From positions 1 through 25,685 of IMG/VR virus record IMGVR_UViG_3300035661_000304: a stretch of 25,685 nucleotides of DNA. One strand, written 5' to 3'. Below are positions 13,838-21,021 of the stretch, one piece after another. The translations under genes were made by a program, and so were the position numbers. Numbering within the stretch: the first letter of the stretch is position 1; each line of letters starts with the position of its first letter. This DNA is from a virus. The notes under the pieces were generated by a model. It made no database searches. It worked only from the letters and a program-made list of their open reading frames with translations, and was not told the origin of the DNA.

Positions 13838-14392
13838 ATGAGTATAAAACAATATAATGATGCTGGAACTTTTAGTACTACGATAGTAGCTCAACCTACA
13901 GATAATAGAATTATAATAATTCCTGATATTAGTGGTACGTTGGCTTTAGTAGATTCTCAATCGTTCACTGGTTCCCCCACAGCTCCTACAGCACCAGCGA
14001 GCACAAGTACTACTCAATTAGCTACAACAGCTATGGTACATTCAGCAATCACTAATGACTTAAATGTAACTGGTACTGCTCCAATGTATGCTTGTAGAGC
14101 TTGGATAAACTTTAATGGAATTACTACTACTATAAATGCAAGTGGAAATATTAGTAGCATTATAAAAAATGGAACTGGGTATTACACAGTTAATTTTATA
14201 ACTGCAATGTCAGATACGAATTATTCTATACTCGGTTCAGGAAATAGAGTTTCTGCTGTTCCAAATATAGAATCTAGTACACAATTTTCATACTCAAATG
14301 CAACAACTACATCTGTATATATAGGCTCACAAGATAACGATACTAATGCTTACGGGGATAGCGTATCAATATCAGTTTCAATATTCAGATAA
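13838..14392 (+). CDS. Tail-fibre protein with CRAWINFNG C-terminal domain
   Basis: A 184-aa protein. The shaft pattern IPDISGTLALVDSQSFTGSPTAPTAP and QLATTAMV (around 29-68) is shared with the fibre at 13035. The C-terminal domain begins CRAWINFNGITTTINASGNISSII and continues GTGYYTVNFITAMSDTNYSIL, a familiar receptor-binding tip in many phage fibres. The two neighbouring fibres thus share a shaft module but carry different tips, which may widen host range. Confidence 0.82.
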   Translation: MSIKQYNDAGTFSTTIVAQPTDNRIIIIPDISGTLALVDSQSFTGSPTAPTAPASTSTTQLATTAMVHSAITNDLNVTGTAPMYACRAWINFNGITTTINASGNISSIIKNGTGYYTVNFITAMSDTNYSILGSGNRVSAVPNIESSTQFSYSNATTTSVYIGSQDNDTNAYGDSVSISVSIFR

Positions 14393-14405
14393 AAAGGAAA
14401 ATAAA

Positions 14406-14678
14406 ATGATAGTAATTTATGAGAATATAGATAAGTCAATAGCAGTATTGATACCAACACTAGAAGCGTTAAGCTTTGCTACAATCAAACAAATCGCTGA
14501 GAAAGATGTTCCTAATAATCTTCCATACTGGATAGTTGATGAAACAACTATACCAACTGAACCAATAGAACAGTGGCAATTAGATGGAACACAAGGTAAT
14601 CCAGATGGCTTTGGTGGAGAGTATAACGAGTTTGATGATACTATTTTAGTAAAATACTTAAAAGGAGTTATCTTATGA
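14406..14678 (+). CDS. Tail-fibre-associated hypothetical protein (90 aa)
   Basis: It starts MIVIYENIDKSIAVLIPTLEAL and includes IKQIAEKDVPNNLPYWIVDETTIP, a pattern common in small phage proteins encoded downstream of fibre genes, with unknown role. The start is ATG 14406, with AAAAGGAAA upstream; a longer reading overlapping the previous gene is less likely. Together with the next gene it often forms a pair beside tail-fibre genes. It may be an assembly factor. Confidence 0.65.
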   Translation: MIVIYENIDKSIAVLIPTLEALSFATIKQIAEKDVPNNLPYWIVDETTIPTEPIEQWQLDGTQGNPDGFGGEYNEFDDTILVKYLKGVIL

Positions 14679-14977
14679 TTACAATTAATATAAGTAAAGC
14701 TTTAGAACAATCAATAGTACACTTAGAAAGAACAACAGACGCTTACATTCAAAGCAAAATAGATACTTATAATTTAGAAAATGGTGTGAAATTTAAAGAT
14801 ATTGATGCATTTACTAAATACGCAATAAATACAGTAAGCGAACATAACGCTATTGCAAATAAATTCATAGAGTACGCAGATAATATCTGGAAAACTGTCC
14901 GTGCATATCAAAAAACTACAACAGTAGTTCCAACAGATGCAGAATTTCAAATGGTACTAGATGGGGTTGTTTTCTAA
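14675..14977 (+). CDS. Helical hypothetical protein (100 aa)
   Basis: It starts MITINISKALEQSIVHLERTTDAY and is mostly helical and charged. Small proteins of this type (INxxKA near the N-terminus) often follow the IAEKDVP-type protein in phage genomes, role unknown. It overlaps the upstream stop by 4 bp (ATGA) and the downstream start by one base. AAAGGAG precedes the ATG. Confidence 0.6.
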   Translation: MITINISKALEQSIVHLERTTDAYIQSKIDTYNLENGVKFKDIDAFTKYAINTVSEHNAIANKFIEYADNIWKTVRAYQKTTTVVPTDAEFQMVLDGVVF

Positions 14978-15378
14978 TGAAACAGTTTAACGGCGATGTA
15001 ATCATAGAAGAGATGAAAAACGGCTCTTGGAAATTACAAGATTATTTTAGTTATGATAATGACTATATTGAAGTAACAGTTAAATCTGATTTTATAACTG
15101 ATGGCGCATCAATTCCTAAAATATTCTGGAGCGTTGTCGGTAATCCATTAGAAAACGATTTGCTTAAGCCTTCAATTATTCACGATGGTTTATACACTCT
15201 TATGCAATTGAAAAGATTAGAGTGTGATAAATTATTAAAAGAAATGCTATTATTTAACGGAACATCTAAAGTAAAAGCATATTTTATTTATTATGCTGTG
15301 AGATTATTCGGTGGCTCATATTGGAAAAAAGATACAACAGATATGATGAAATTTGTACAAATAAATAGCAAGGGATAA
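14977..15378 (+). CDS. DUF1353-family phage protein
   Basis: A 133-aa protein with the DUF1353 signature: VKSDFITDGASIPKIFWSVVG (in pieces, 36-56), IIHDGLYTL (68-76) and the C-terminal AYFIYYAVRLFGGSYW. The conserved DGAS, HD and R residues are present. The family is widespread beside phage tail or lysis genes, and its biochemical role is unknown. Here it lies between the fibre and lysis genes, at the lysis cassette border. Confidence 0.8.
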   Translation: MKQFNGDVIIEEMKNGSWKLQDYFSYDNDYIEVTVKSDFITDGASIPKIFWSVVGNPLENDLLKPSIIHDGLYTLMQLKRLECDKLLKEMLLFNGTSKVKAYFIYYAVRLFGGSYWKKDTTDMMKFVQINSKG

Positions 15379-15380
15379 AA

Positions 15381-15635
15381 ATGGATTGGCAATGGTTAGC
15401 AAATGGATTATTTATTATAGTAGGGGCTTTATTGGGAGTAGTATCCGCAAATATTCGCAGGGATATGGAGAAACAAGATACACTTATTGAGAGTATAACG
15501 ATAAAAGTGCAGGGTATTGAGTTATTAGTTGCGGGAAATTATGTGCAGAAAACAGACTTAGAAAAAATTACTGATGCACTATTTAAAAAGCTTGACATAA
15601 TCAGCGAAAAACTAGATAGAAAGGCAGATAAATGA
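15381..15635 (+). CDS. Membrane-anchored coiled-coil protein of the lysis cassette (84 aa)
   Basis: One transmembrane segment at residues 5-25 (WLANGLFIIVGALLGVVSANI) is followed by a charged, heptad-like helix to the end (KQDTLIESITIKVQGIE, KITDALFKKLDIISEKLDRKADK). This resembles small phage membrane proteins next to holins (XhlA/DUF2730-like). It may act as a holin accessory or antiholin. It overlaps the holin gene by 4 bp. Confidence 0.65.
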   Translation: MDWQWLANGLFIIVGALLGVVSANIRRDMEKQDTLIESITIKVQGIELLVAGNYVQKTDLEKITDALFKKLDIISEKLDRKADK

Positions 15636-15904
15636 AAGAATTAAAAAGAGTTTGGTTTGTTTTATCCGTAACTTTAGTCTTATTATATATATTTATTAGT
15701 GGATATTATGAGAGCTTACCTGCTGTAATTCAGCTTGTACTTTCCAAGTTCTTATTAGTAACGGCTGGGGTATTAACTGCTCATATAATTAGGAAATCAA
15801 TACTTCCAGAAGTAAATTGGAACAATGATTATAAGTGGCAACTTACTAGTGCTGTTATAGCATTTTATTTAATCGTAATCTACTGCTTTGCTATGGGTGG
15901 ATGA
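15632..15904 (+). CDS. Putative holin (90 aa, three membrane segments)
   Basis: Three hydrophobic segments are visible: about 7-25 (VWFVLSVTLVLLYIFISGY), 29-50 (PAVIQLVLSKFLLVTAGVLTAH) and 69-88 (LTSAVIAFYLIVIYCFAMG). The size and position directly before the endolysin fit a holin that permeabilises the inner membrane. Because the endolysin has a signal peptide, the protein could be a pinholin-like trigger. The stop overlaps the endolysin start (ATGATG). Confidence 0.75.
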   Translation: MKELKRVWFVLSVTLVLLYIFISGYYESLPAVIQLVLSKFLLVTAGVLTAHIIRKSILPEVNWNNDYKWQLTSAVIAFYLIVIYCFAMGG

Positions 15905-16476
15905 TGAAAACTCTTGTACTTCTTATTATAGCGATGTCGTTTGCTTATGCACAGCGATGTGAGCTATATATTCAAGAAGTACGAAAAGCACATTACTCTC
16001 AATTTGGTGTAGATTTTCCTTATCAATATGGTGTGGGTCAACTGCAACAAGAGAGTGGATGCAGAAATATTATATCTAGTGATGGTGTTGGTTCAGAAGG
16101 ACTACCACAGATTACATATCGTGTTTGGCAAAAACCTCTTAGAACCAAAGGTGTAGAAAGTATTACTGCAATATCAGACCAATTAAAAGCACAAGCAATT
16201 ATAATGCATTCAGTTTATAAGTATCAGTATGGCTTATGGGTCACGTACCAAATATATAATGGTGGCGGATTAGTTCTAAAAGAAATTAATCGTGCTAAAA
16301 TAGCGCAGTGGGATAAAGCTAAAGAGAAATGTCGTAGAGGACAAAGTTGTTTCACATATAAAGGTATTACTACTTGTAGAAGTAACTGCGATATCAATTA
16401 TGATTACTCGCAAAGAGTTTTCAAATATGGAGAACCATATGCGAAAGTTGAATCTAAAAATTTTAAATATTGGTAA
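15901..16476 (+). CDS. Exported SLT-type endolysin (lytic transglycosylase-like)
   Basis: A 191-aa peptidoglycan-degrading enzyme. An N-terminal Sec signal (MMKTLVLLIIAMSFAYA, likely cleaved after AYA17) suggests export without a holin channel. The catalytic pattern is QQESG with E51, GLPQIT (67-72) and YNGGG (119-123), matching soluble lytic transglycosylase-type folds. Six or more cysteines in the mature protein (such as C20, C54 and the C-terminal CRRGQSC) could form disulfides in the periplasm. It is preceded by the holin and followed by the spanins. Confidence 0.8.
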   Translation: MMKTLVLLIIAMSFAYAQRCELYIQEVRKAHYSQFGVDFPYQYGVGQLQQESGCRNIISSDGVGSEGLPQITYRVWQKPLRTKGVESITAISDQLKAQAIIMHSVYKYQYGLWVTYQIYNGGGLVLKEINRAKIAQWDKAKEKCRRGQSCFTYKGITTCRSNCDINYDYSQRVFKYGEPYAKVESKNFKYW

Positions 16477-16486
16477 AGGAGAATAA

Positions 16487-16843
16487 ATGTGGATTGAATT
16501 AATTAAACGATATTGGTTAGAAATTATAATTGTTTTAGTAGCTAGTGTTTTGCTTACATATATAAAACAGTTAAATAATGAGATATCATCTCTTAGTAAA
16601 GATAAGGCAGTTTTGCAAAGTAAGTTAAGTGAAAGTGACGCTTATTTACACGTTCAAAATGCTACTATACTTGCAAATCAAGCGGATTATAATGCATCTA
16701 TCGCAAAGCTTCCAACGGTACTACATAAAATAGATACTAAGTATATTACTAAAACTATACAAATTGAAAAATGGAGGGATAATAATGAAACATCAAATGA
16801 TTGTAACGCTTCTATTAGCTATATTAATAATTATCAGTTTTGA
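16487..16843 (+). CDS. Inner-membrane spanin (Rz-like)
   Basis: A 118-aa type II membrane protein: one N-terminal membrane segment (YWLEIIIVLVASVLLTYI, 9-26) and a periplasmic coiled coil (LNNEISSLSKDKAVLQSKLSES). Rz-type spanins pair with an outer-membrane lipoprotein to fuse the two membranes at lysis. AAAGGAG precedes the ATG. The 3' end overlaps the outer spanin in another reading frame, the usual embedded Rz/Rz1 arrangement. Confidence 0.8.
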   Translation: MWIELIKRYWLEIIIVLVASVLLTYIKQLNNEISSLSKDKAVLQSKLSESDAYLHVQNATILANQADYNASIAKLPTVLHKIDTKYITKTIQIEKWRDNNETSNDCNASISYINNYQF

Positions 16844-17048
16844 TTTAACTGGATGTAGTGAGCCACAACCAGAGCCTAAAATTATATATGTTCCTCAAAA
16901 GTGTGTTATCCCTTTAGTGGATGAGCCAACTATTGATAATACTAGCTATACAAGAAGTAAAGACGTAATTGCAAAAGCTATATTAAACTACGAAGCGATG
17001 AAAAGATATGCTGAGAAGTTGCTATCATCTCAGGAGGTTTGTAAATGA
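16785..17048 (+). CDS. Outer-membrane lipoprotein spanin (Rz1-like)
   Basis: An 87-aa lipoprotein starting MKHQMIVTLLLAILIIISFD and ending its signal in the lipobox LTGC (C24 after cleavage). The mature part starts SEPQPEPKIIYVP, proline-rich as expected for Rz1. The start is ATG 16785, with GGAGG upstream; a TTG 21 bases earlier is not needed. It overlaps the inner spanin gene by 59 bp in a different frame. Its presence implies a host with an outer membrane. Confidence 0.8.
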   Translation: MKHQMIVTLLLAILIIISFDLTGCSEPQPEPKIIYVPQKCVIPLVDEPTIDNTSYTRSKDVIAKAILNYEAMKRYAEKLLSSQEVCK

Positions 17049-17347
17049 ATTATGATGAAAATAATGTTCCGTTGCTAGGTAGAACTAATGATGATTTTGC
17101 TTTATCTATCGATGTAGGAGAGTTAATTGGTTCACGTATTCCAAAGATGTTTATTGGTTCAATTGATATATCATCTTATTTTATAATCACGGGTCCAAAT
17201 ACTTTTATGCTAAATATAAACGCTTCTAAGATGACTATACTCGGAGTTGGTACGTTTCAATATGATGTTATTTTAGAGATAGATGCAGATAATAATAAAT
17301 TCTTATTCGGTGGTATATTTATAATCAACAAAGGAGTTACGCCGTGA
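17045..17347 (+). CDS. Beta-sandwich hypothetical tail protein (100 aa)
   Basis: It starts [23 protein letters not shown] and ends [13 protein letters not shown]. Alternating hydrophobic residues throughout suggest a beta-sandwich. Small proteins of this pattern ([11 protein letters not shown] near the end) are commonly encoded just upstream of collagen-like phage fibres, with unknown function. It overlaps the spanin stop by 4 bp, with AGGAG upstream, and the collagen-like gene's GTG start (GTGA). Confidence 0.65.
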   Translation: MNYDENNVPLLGRTNDDFALSIDVGELIGSRIPKMFIGSIDISSYFIITGPNTFMLNINASKMTILGVGTFQYDVILEIDADNNKFLFGGIFIINKGVTP

Positions 17348-17841
17348 TAACATTAAATACAGAGACAAATACTATTACATTATCTCCAGTAGGTAGTCAG
17401 GGGGCGGCTGGGCCTGCTGGTGCTACTGGACCGATTGGACCTATTGGATTAACTGGACCATCTGGAAGTCAAGGCCCACAAGGACTTATAGGACCAACTG
17501 GACCGCAAGGACAAAAGGGAGATATTGGTGTAACGGGTTTAACTGGACCAATAGGGCCGCAGGGTCCAATAGGTAATACTGGGGCAACTGGGGCACAAGG
17601 AGTTCAGGGAGTACAAGGTCTAACTGGACTTACTGGTGCAACTGGAAGTCAAGGGCCTCAAGGTATACAAGGCCCTATTGGTTCTACGGGTGCAACTGGT
17701 GCTACTGGTAAAGGCGTAGTAGTAGGTGGAACAGCTGGGCAATTATTGTCAAAGATAGATAGTACAGACTATAATACGCAGTGGATAGATGCACCAGCAT
17801 CAACAAATAATCAACTTAATCAACTTATAGGAGTAATATAA
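17344..17841 (+). CDS. Collagen-like tail-fibre protein
   Basis: A 165-aa protein. After a short N-terminal strand region, residues 17-124 are about 36 uninterrupted Gly-X-Y triplets, which would form a rigid triple helix. The C-terminus [16 protein letters not shown] and [10 protein letters not shown] is the usual trimerising tail of phage collagen-like fibres. The start is GTG 17344, with AAAGGAG seven bases upstream. Local G+C is raised by glycine and proline codons. The role is probably a fibre or spike shaft. Confidence 0.88.
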   Translation: MITLNTETNTITLSPVGSQGAAGPAGATGPIGPIGLTGPSGSQGPQGLIGPTGPQGQKGDIGVTGLTGPIGPQGPIGNTGATGAQGVQGVQGLTGLTGATGSQGPQGIQGPIGSTGATGATGKGVVVGGTAGQLLSKIDSTDYNTQWIDAPASTNNQLNQLIGVI

Positions 17842-18224
17842 TGGCAACAACACCACAATACGCAAGCACACCGATAAATAGTGCAGTAAATATAGCAACA
17901 GCAAACGCACTACGTGATGGAACTGGAACACTAGGAACGCTTATCACAGCAGGAACAAATGGTATAAGAGTAGATGATATTTATATTGCAGCTACTGGAA
18001 CGACAACAGCTGGAACTGTTCGTATGTTTCTTTCAAATGGAACAACAAACTATCTTATTCAGGAGCTTATCGTATCAGCAGTAACGGTATCTGCAACTAC
18101 CCCAGCTTGGTCTCAACCTATAAATAGTAAAGGACTTATTTTACAAAGTGGATGGTCTTTAAAATTCTCTACAGAGAAAGCAGAGTCATTTAATATAGTT
18201 ATTACTAGAGCAGGGAGTCTATAA
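17841..18224 (+). CDS. Phage tail/virion protein with TTTAGTVRMFL motif (127 aa)
   Basis: Beta-rich, with the pattern LRDGTGTLGTLITAGTNGIRVDDIYIAATGTTTAGTVRMFL in pieces (25-64), followed by SGWSLKFST. It matches a widespread small virion protein family that accompanies fibre genes in phages. The exact role is unknown. It is joined to the collagen-like gene by TAATG and ends one codon before the next start. Confidence 0.65.
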   Translation: MATTPQYASTPINSAVNIATANALRDGTGTLGTLITAGTNGIRVDDIYIAATGTTTAGTVRMFLSNGTTNYLIQELIVSAVTVSATTPAWSQPINSKGLILQSGWSLKFSTEKAESFNIVITRAGSL

Positions 18225-19217
18225 ATGAACTCAGGAATTGAGGGAAATAGCTATGGGTCTGTTATAAGCCCTAGCAGAATAACTTATAAAATAGGGCAAG
18301 GTTCTAATCAGGTGCTAAGAGATGCTGTACTCATAGGAACTAACGACGATGAAGTAAACTATGGTAGTACTCAGACTTCTACTGATTTAATATTGCAAAT
18401 GCCGATGATGTATAATAATGGAATAATTGTAGGTTCTGGAGCTCTATCTCTTCAAGTTCCTGATGGAACTATAAAAGGGGGTAATACTAGAGGACAAGGT
18501 GCAGTTGATTTACAGACTCGTAGAGATAGTGCTAATCAAGTTGCTAATGGTGCTTATTCTGTAGCTATGGGAGGTATTAATATAGTATCTGGTGCTTATT
18601 CTGTAGCTATGGGAGCATTTAGTACGGTATCTAATAGTTATTCTTTAGCTATTGGATATTATAATACTGCATCTGGTAATGCTTCTATAGCTATTGGAAT
18701 GAGCAATTATGCATCTGGAGACTATTCTGTATCATTAGGATATAAAAGTTATACAAATGGTATAACTTCCAAAGTTACAATTGGTACTGGATTTAGTCAA
18801 GCTAGTGGTACCCATCAGATAGGTCAACTAGGACTTGGTGCTATAACTACAGATTCTACAGCTACTATACTAAAATCAGATGTTAACTCAGTATCAGCAT
18901 TAAACCAATGTACACTCCAAAATAACAATGCTATAGCATTTACTATAGAAATAGTAGCTAGGAATACATCAACTGGAATGGCTGGTAGATGGGAGACTAA
19001 GGGGCTTATAAAACGTGGAGCTAATGCATCTACAACGGCTTTAGTAGGAACTCCAACAGTTACACTTACAAATGCAGATAATGAGGCTTGGATTGTAGCT
19101 GGAGCCATTGCTATAACTGCTGATACAACAAATGGGGCTTTAGCAATAACTGCAACTGGTGCAGCTTCTACTACTATCCATTGGTTAGCTAAAATTTTAA
19201 CAACAGAGGTTTTATAA
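18225..19217 (+). CDS. YadA-head-like fibre / receptor-binding protein
   Basis: A 330-aa protein. Residues about 106-180 contain repeats of 14 residues (YSVAMG, YSVAMG, YSLAIG, ASIAIG, YSVSLG), the left-handed beta-roll pattern of YadA heads found in trimeric adhesins and phage fibres. At DNA level a 26-bp block repeats exactly (18548-18573 and 18590-18615), so unit number could change by recombination. The C-terminal third (TGMAGRWETKGLIKRGANAST) is a small beta-rich tip domain seen in other fibres. It is probably the main receptor-binding spike, followed by its chaperone. Confidence 0.82.
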   Translation: MNSGIEGNSYGSVISPSRITYKIGQGSNQVLRDAVLIGTNDDEVNYGSTQTSTDLILQMPMMYNNGIIVGSGALSLQVPDGTIKGGNTRGQGAVDLQTRRDSANQVANGAYSVAMGGINIVSGAYSVAMGAFSTVSNSYSLAIGYYNTASGNASIAIGMSNYASGDYSVSLGYKSYTNGITSKVTIGTGFSQASGTHQIGQLGLGAITTDSTATILKSDVNSVSALNQCTLQNNNAIAFTIEIVARNTSTGMAGRWETKGLIKRGANASTTALVGTPTVTLTNADNEAWIVAGAIAITADTTNGALAITATGAASTTIHWLAKILTTEVL

Positions 19218-19684
19218 TGTATTACAATGAAAAAGCAGGAAATTTCGCACTAACTCAACCAAGTATTACAGATAGTGTAATCGATGAAGTGACTAATGAG
19301 ATGACAGAGATTGTTATTGGACTTGATACTGATTATATATTAATTGCGGATAAACCATCAGAAGATTATATATATGATGGAACTCAGTGGGTTGCTAAAG
19401 TTCCAGTTCCACTAACTGATTCAGAATTAAAAGCTATTGGAATGCCATATACTCTCAATGGAGTAGTATATCAAGTGCCACTAGACTCAGATGCTCAATC
19501 TATTATTACTGCTTTAACTGTTGGATATATAGCTGCCAATATGATGAACACAGTAACAGCCACAACGATAAGCACGGTTATTCGATTTAGTAACGGTACA
19601 AATATGCCTATAACTACACCTGATTGGATAGCTTTTGCAACTTGGTTCAAAGATAAAAGAAGTAGCTTTTTTGCTATAGTTTAG
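19217..19684 (+). CDS. Tail-fibre-associated protein, DUF4376-like (155 aa)
   Basis: It starts MYYNEKAGNFALTQPSITDSVID and contains DYIYDGTQWVAKVPVPLT and MPYTLNGVVYQVPLDSDAQ. This arrangement (short N-terminal fibre-assembly part plus DUF4376-type C-terminus) is common directly after phage fibre genes. It probably aids assembly of the YadA-like fibre. It overlaps the fibre stop by one base and ends at a promoter region, closing the fibre cluster. Confidence 0.7.
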   Translation: MYYNEKAGNFALTQPSITDSVIDEVTNEMTEIVIGLDTDYILIADKPSEDYIYDGTQWVAKVPVPLTDSELKAIGMPYTLNGVVYQVPLDSDAQSIITALTVGYIAANMMNTVTATTISTVIRFSNGTNMPITTPDWIAFATWFKDKRSSFFAIV

Positions 19685-19703
19685 AAAGTAATTATTTATA
19701 TGA

Positions 19704-19709
19704 TATAAT
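19704..19709 (+). promoter_or_regulatory. Late promoter -10 box before the 14-codon ORF
   Basis: TATAAT preceded by TGA, with TTAGAA 17 bases upstream as a weak -35 (19681-19686). The transcript would start near 19716 and cover a 14-codon ORF and a hairpin before the 192-aa gene. Confidence 0.55.
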
Positions 19710-19741
19710 TGATTTATTAAATTTAATATAAAGGAGATAAT

Positions 19742-19786
19742 ATGGGTTGCAAAATAAAAGGAACTGGAACTAAACCTAAAAAGTAA
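19742..19786 (+). CDS. 14-aa ORF with strong ribosome binding site
   Basis: It encodes MGCKIKGTGTKPKK, a small basic peptide. AAAGGAG lies seven bases upstream, as good a site as any in the block, and a TATAAT box sits just before it. A hairpin (19792-19816) follows at once, then the next gene at 19843. It may be a real micro-protein (basic, one cysteine) or a leader peptide that controls the hairpin. There is no known family to lean on. Confidence 0.5.
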   Translation: MGCKIKGTGTKPKK

Positions 19787-19791
19787 TTTTA

Positions 19792-19816
19792 TAGAGCCAC
19801 TATTATTGTGGTTCTA
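19792..19816 (+). promoter_or_regulatory. Leader hairpin TAGAGCCAC/GTGGTTCTA
   Basis: A 9-bp stem with one G-U around the loop TATTATT, 26 bp before the 192-aa gene. The arms repeat the GAGCCA/TGGTTC design of 5348-5369, but on the opposite strand. There is no T-run, so it is not a typical terminator. Confidence 0.6.
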
Positions 19817-19842
19817 ATAAAATTAAATTAAAAGGAAACTAT

Positions 19843-20421
19843 ATGAATTTACCACAAGACTTTTTACCATTATTTGAGGCTATGTATACAAGTGTACAAA
19901 GTAAAATAGTTAATGAATACAATGAAGGAAGAATTACTGATAATAATTATGCTGGTGTATTAGCTTCTGCATTAAGAGATATTGTTAATGCTTCAGTATC
20001 TGCTACATTAAGTGCAGTAGATGCTCAAATTAAACTAGATAATAATGTATTTCAAAAAGAAATGTTACAGAGTCAGGCAAATATGTTAGCAGTTGATGAA
20101 TTAAATAAAGCAACAATGGTAGCATTGGATATAACTTCCAAACAAAAACAACAAGCACAGATACAAGCAGATATTGATTTTAATGTATCTAAAAGAACAG
20201 TAATGGAATGGACTCGTAAAGATAATGTTCGTATGCAAGCAGCTAGAGAGTTTGCAGAACTTCTTAAATATATTAGTGCAGCAGGAGCAGTTCCAGCTGA
20301 AACAGACTTTGCAAATATAAGGACTTTAATTAATGGAATTAATCAAGGTGTTATGGTTGAAGATTTTCAAGCTACAATTACTAATCCATCATCTGGTTCA
20401 TCTTGGGTAAAAGTAGTATAG
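19843..20421 (+). CDS. Helical virion-associated protein (192 aa)
   Basis: Not recognised by name. It starts MNLPQDFLPLFEAMYTSVQSKIV. RITDNNYAGVLASALRDIVNASVSATLSAVDAQIKL is a pattern I associate with phage internal or tail-associated helical proteins. The middle is a long Q/A-rich helix (KQKQQAQIQADI). No membrane segment is present. AAAAGGAAA precedes the ATG. It starts the segment leading to the portal, so a virion or ejection role is likely but not shown. Confidence 0.6.
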   Translation: MNLPQDFLPLFEAMYTSVQSKIVNEYNEGRITDNNYAGVLASALRDIVNASVSATLSAVDAQIKLDNNVFQKEMLQSQANMLAVDELNKATMVALDITSKQKQQAQIQADIDFNVSKRTVMEWTRKDNVRMQAAREFAELLKYISAAGAVPAETDFANIRTLINGINQGVMVEDFQATITNPSSGSSWVKVV

Positions 20422-20422
20422 T

Positions 20423-20719
20423 ATGGGTGTATTTGGTAGAGCTAGAGGTAATGTTTCTGATGTGTTATCATTAAAGAACAATAACCATCTTGTTACTTAT
20501 GATGTTTCAACTATTTCAGGAATAGCATATTCAAATAAAGCTAGACTTGATATAGATGAACTAGGAATAGCTAATCACGAAACCAGAATACATAATCTTG
20601 AATTAGTTACTGGATATACTGGTTCAATAACAGTTGTAGTAGGAGTTAATTTTTCTAACTTAACAACCACTACTAAGATACTTACATATTCAAATGGAAT
20701 ACTTACTGGAGTTGTATAA
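20423..20719 (+). CDS. Hypothetical virion protein (98 aa)
   Basis: It starts MGVFGRARGNVSDVLSLKN and ends NLTTTTKILTYSNGILTGVV, a beta-rich C-terminal pattern resembling small phage structural proteins. Not recognised. It has no ribosome binding site of its own; it follows the previous stop by one base and overlaps the next start by one, so it is translationally coupled. Confidence 0.55.
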   Translation: MGVFGRARGNVSDVLSLKNNNHLVTYDVSTISGIAYSNKARLDIDELGIANHETRIHNLELVTGYTGSITVVVGVNFSNLTTTTKILTYSNGILTGVV

Positions 20720-21021
20720 TGTTAGAACCAAAACTAGCTCTATATGCATTTGAACATTGTAATAAATATCCATCTCATAATCTTAAATTATTTATTAAAA
20801 AATCAATAGATTGTAAGCATATATTATTAAATGATTGTTGTTTAGTTCAATATATAGAAAATGAAGATTATAAAATAATTTATCATATATTATTTGATAA
20901 TGAAAAATGTGATTTTAAATTAAGTATATATAAGAACATAAGAAAATGGTTTACTGATGAAAAATATATACTAATGTTTGAACCAATAGATAGGTTTAAG
21001 AAAGTAATTGGACTAAAATAA
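20719..21021 (+). CDS. Hypothetical protein (100 aa)
   Basis: Lysine-rich and beta/alpha mixed, starting MLEPKLALYAFEHCNKYPS, with four cysteines (15, 32, 40, 41 or so). Not recognised. It lies between structural genes with one-base overlaps on both sides. Its size and position before a large putative internal virion protein recall the small internal proteins of podoviruses, but no sequence match supports it. Confidence 0.5.
   Translation: MLEPKLALYAFEHCNKYPSHNLKLFIKKSIDCKHILLNDCCLVQYIENEDYKIIYHILFDNEKCDFKLSIYKNIRKWFTDEKYILMFEPIDRFKKVIGLK

Noticed and set aside
14346-14405. Upstream extension of the 90-aa fibre-associated protein to a 110-aa form
   Set aside because: The extra part overlaps the fibre gene in another frame, while AAAAGGAAA supports ATG 14406.
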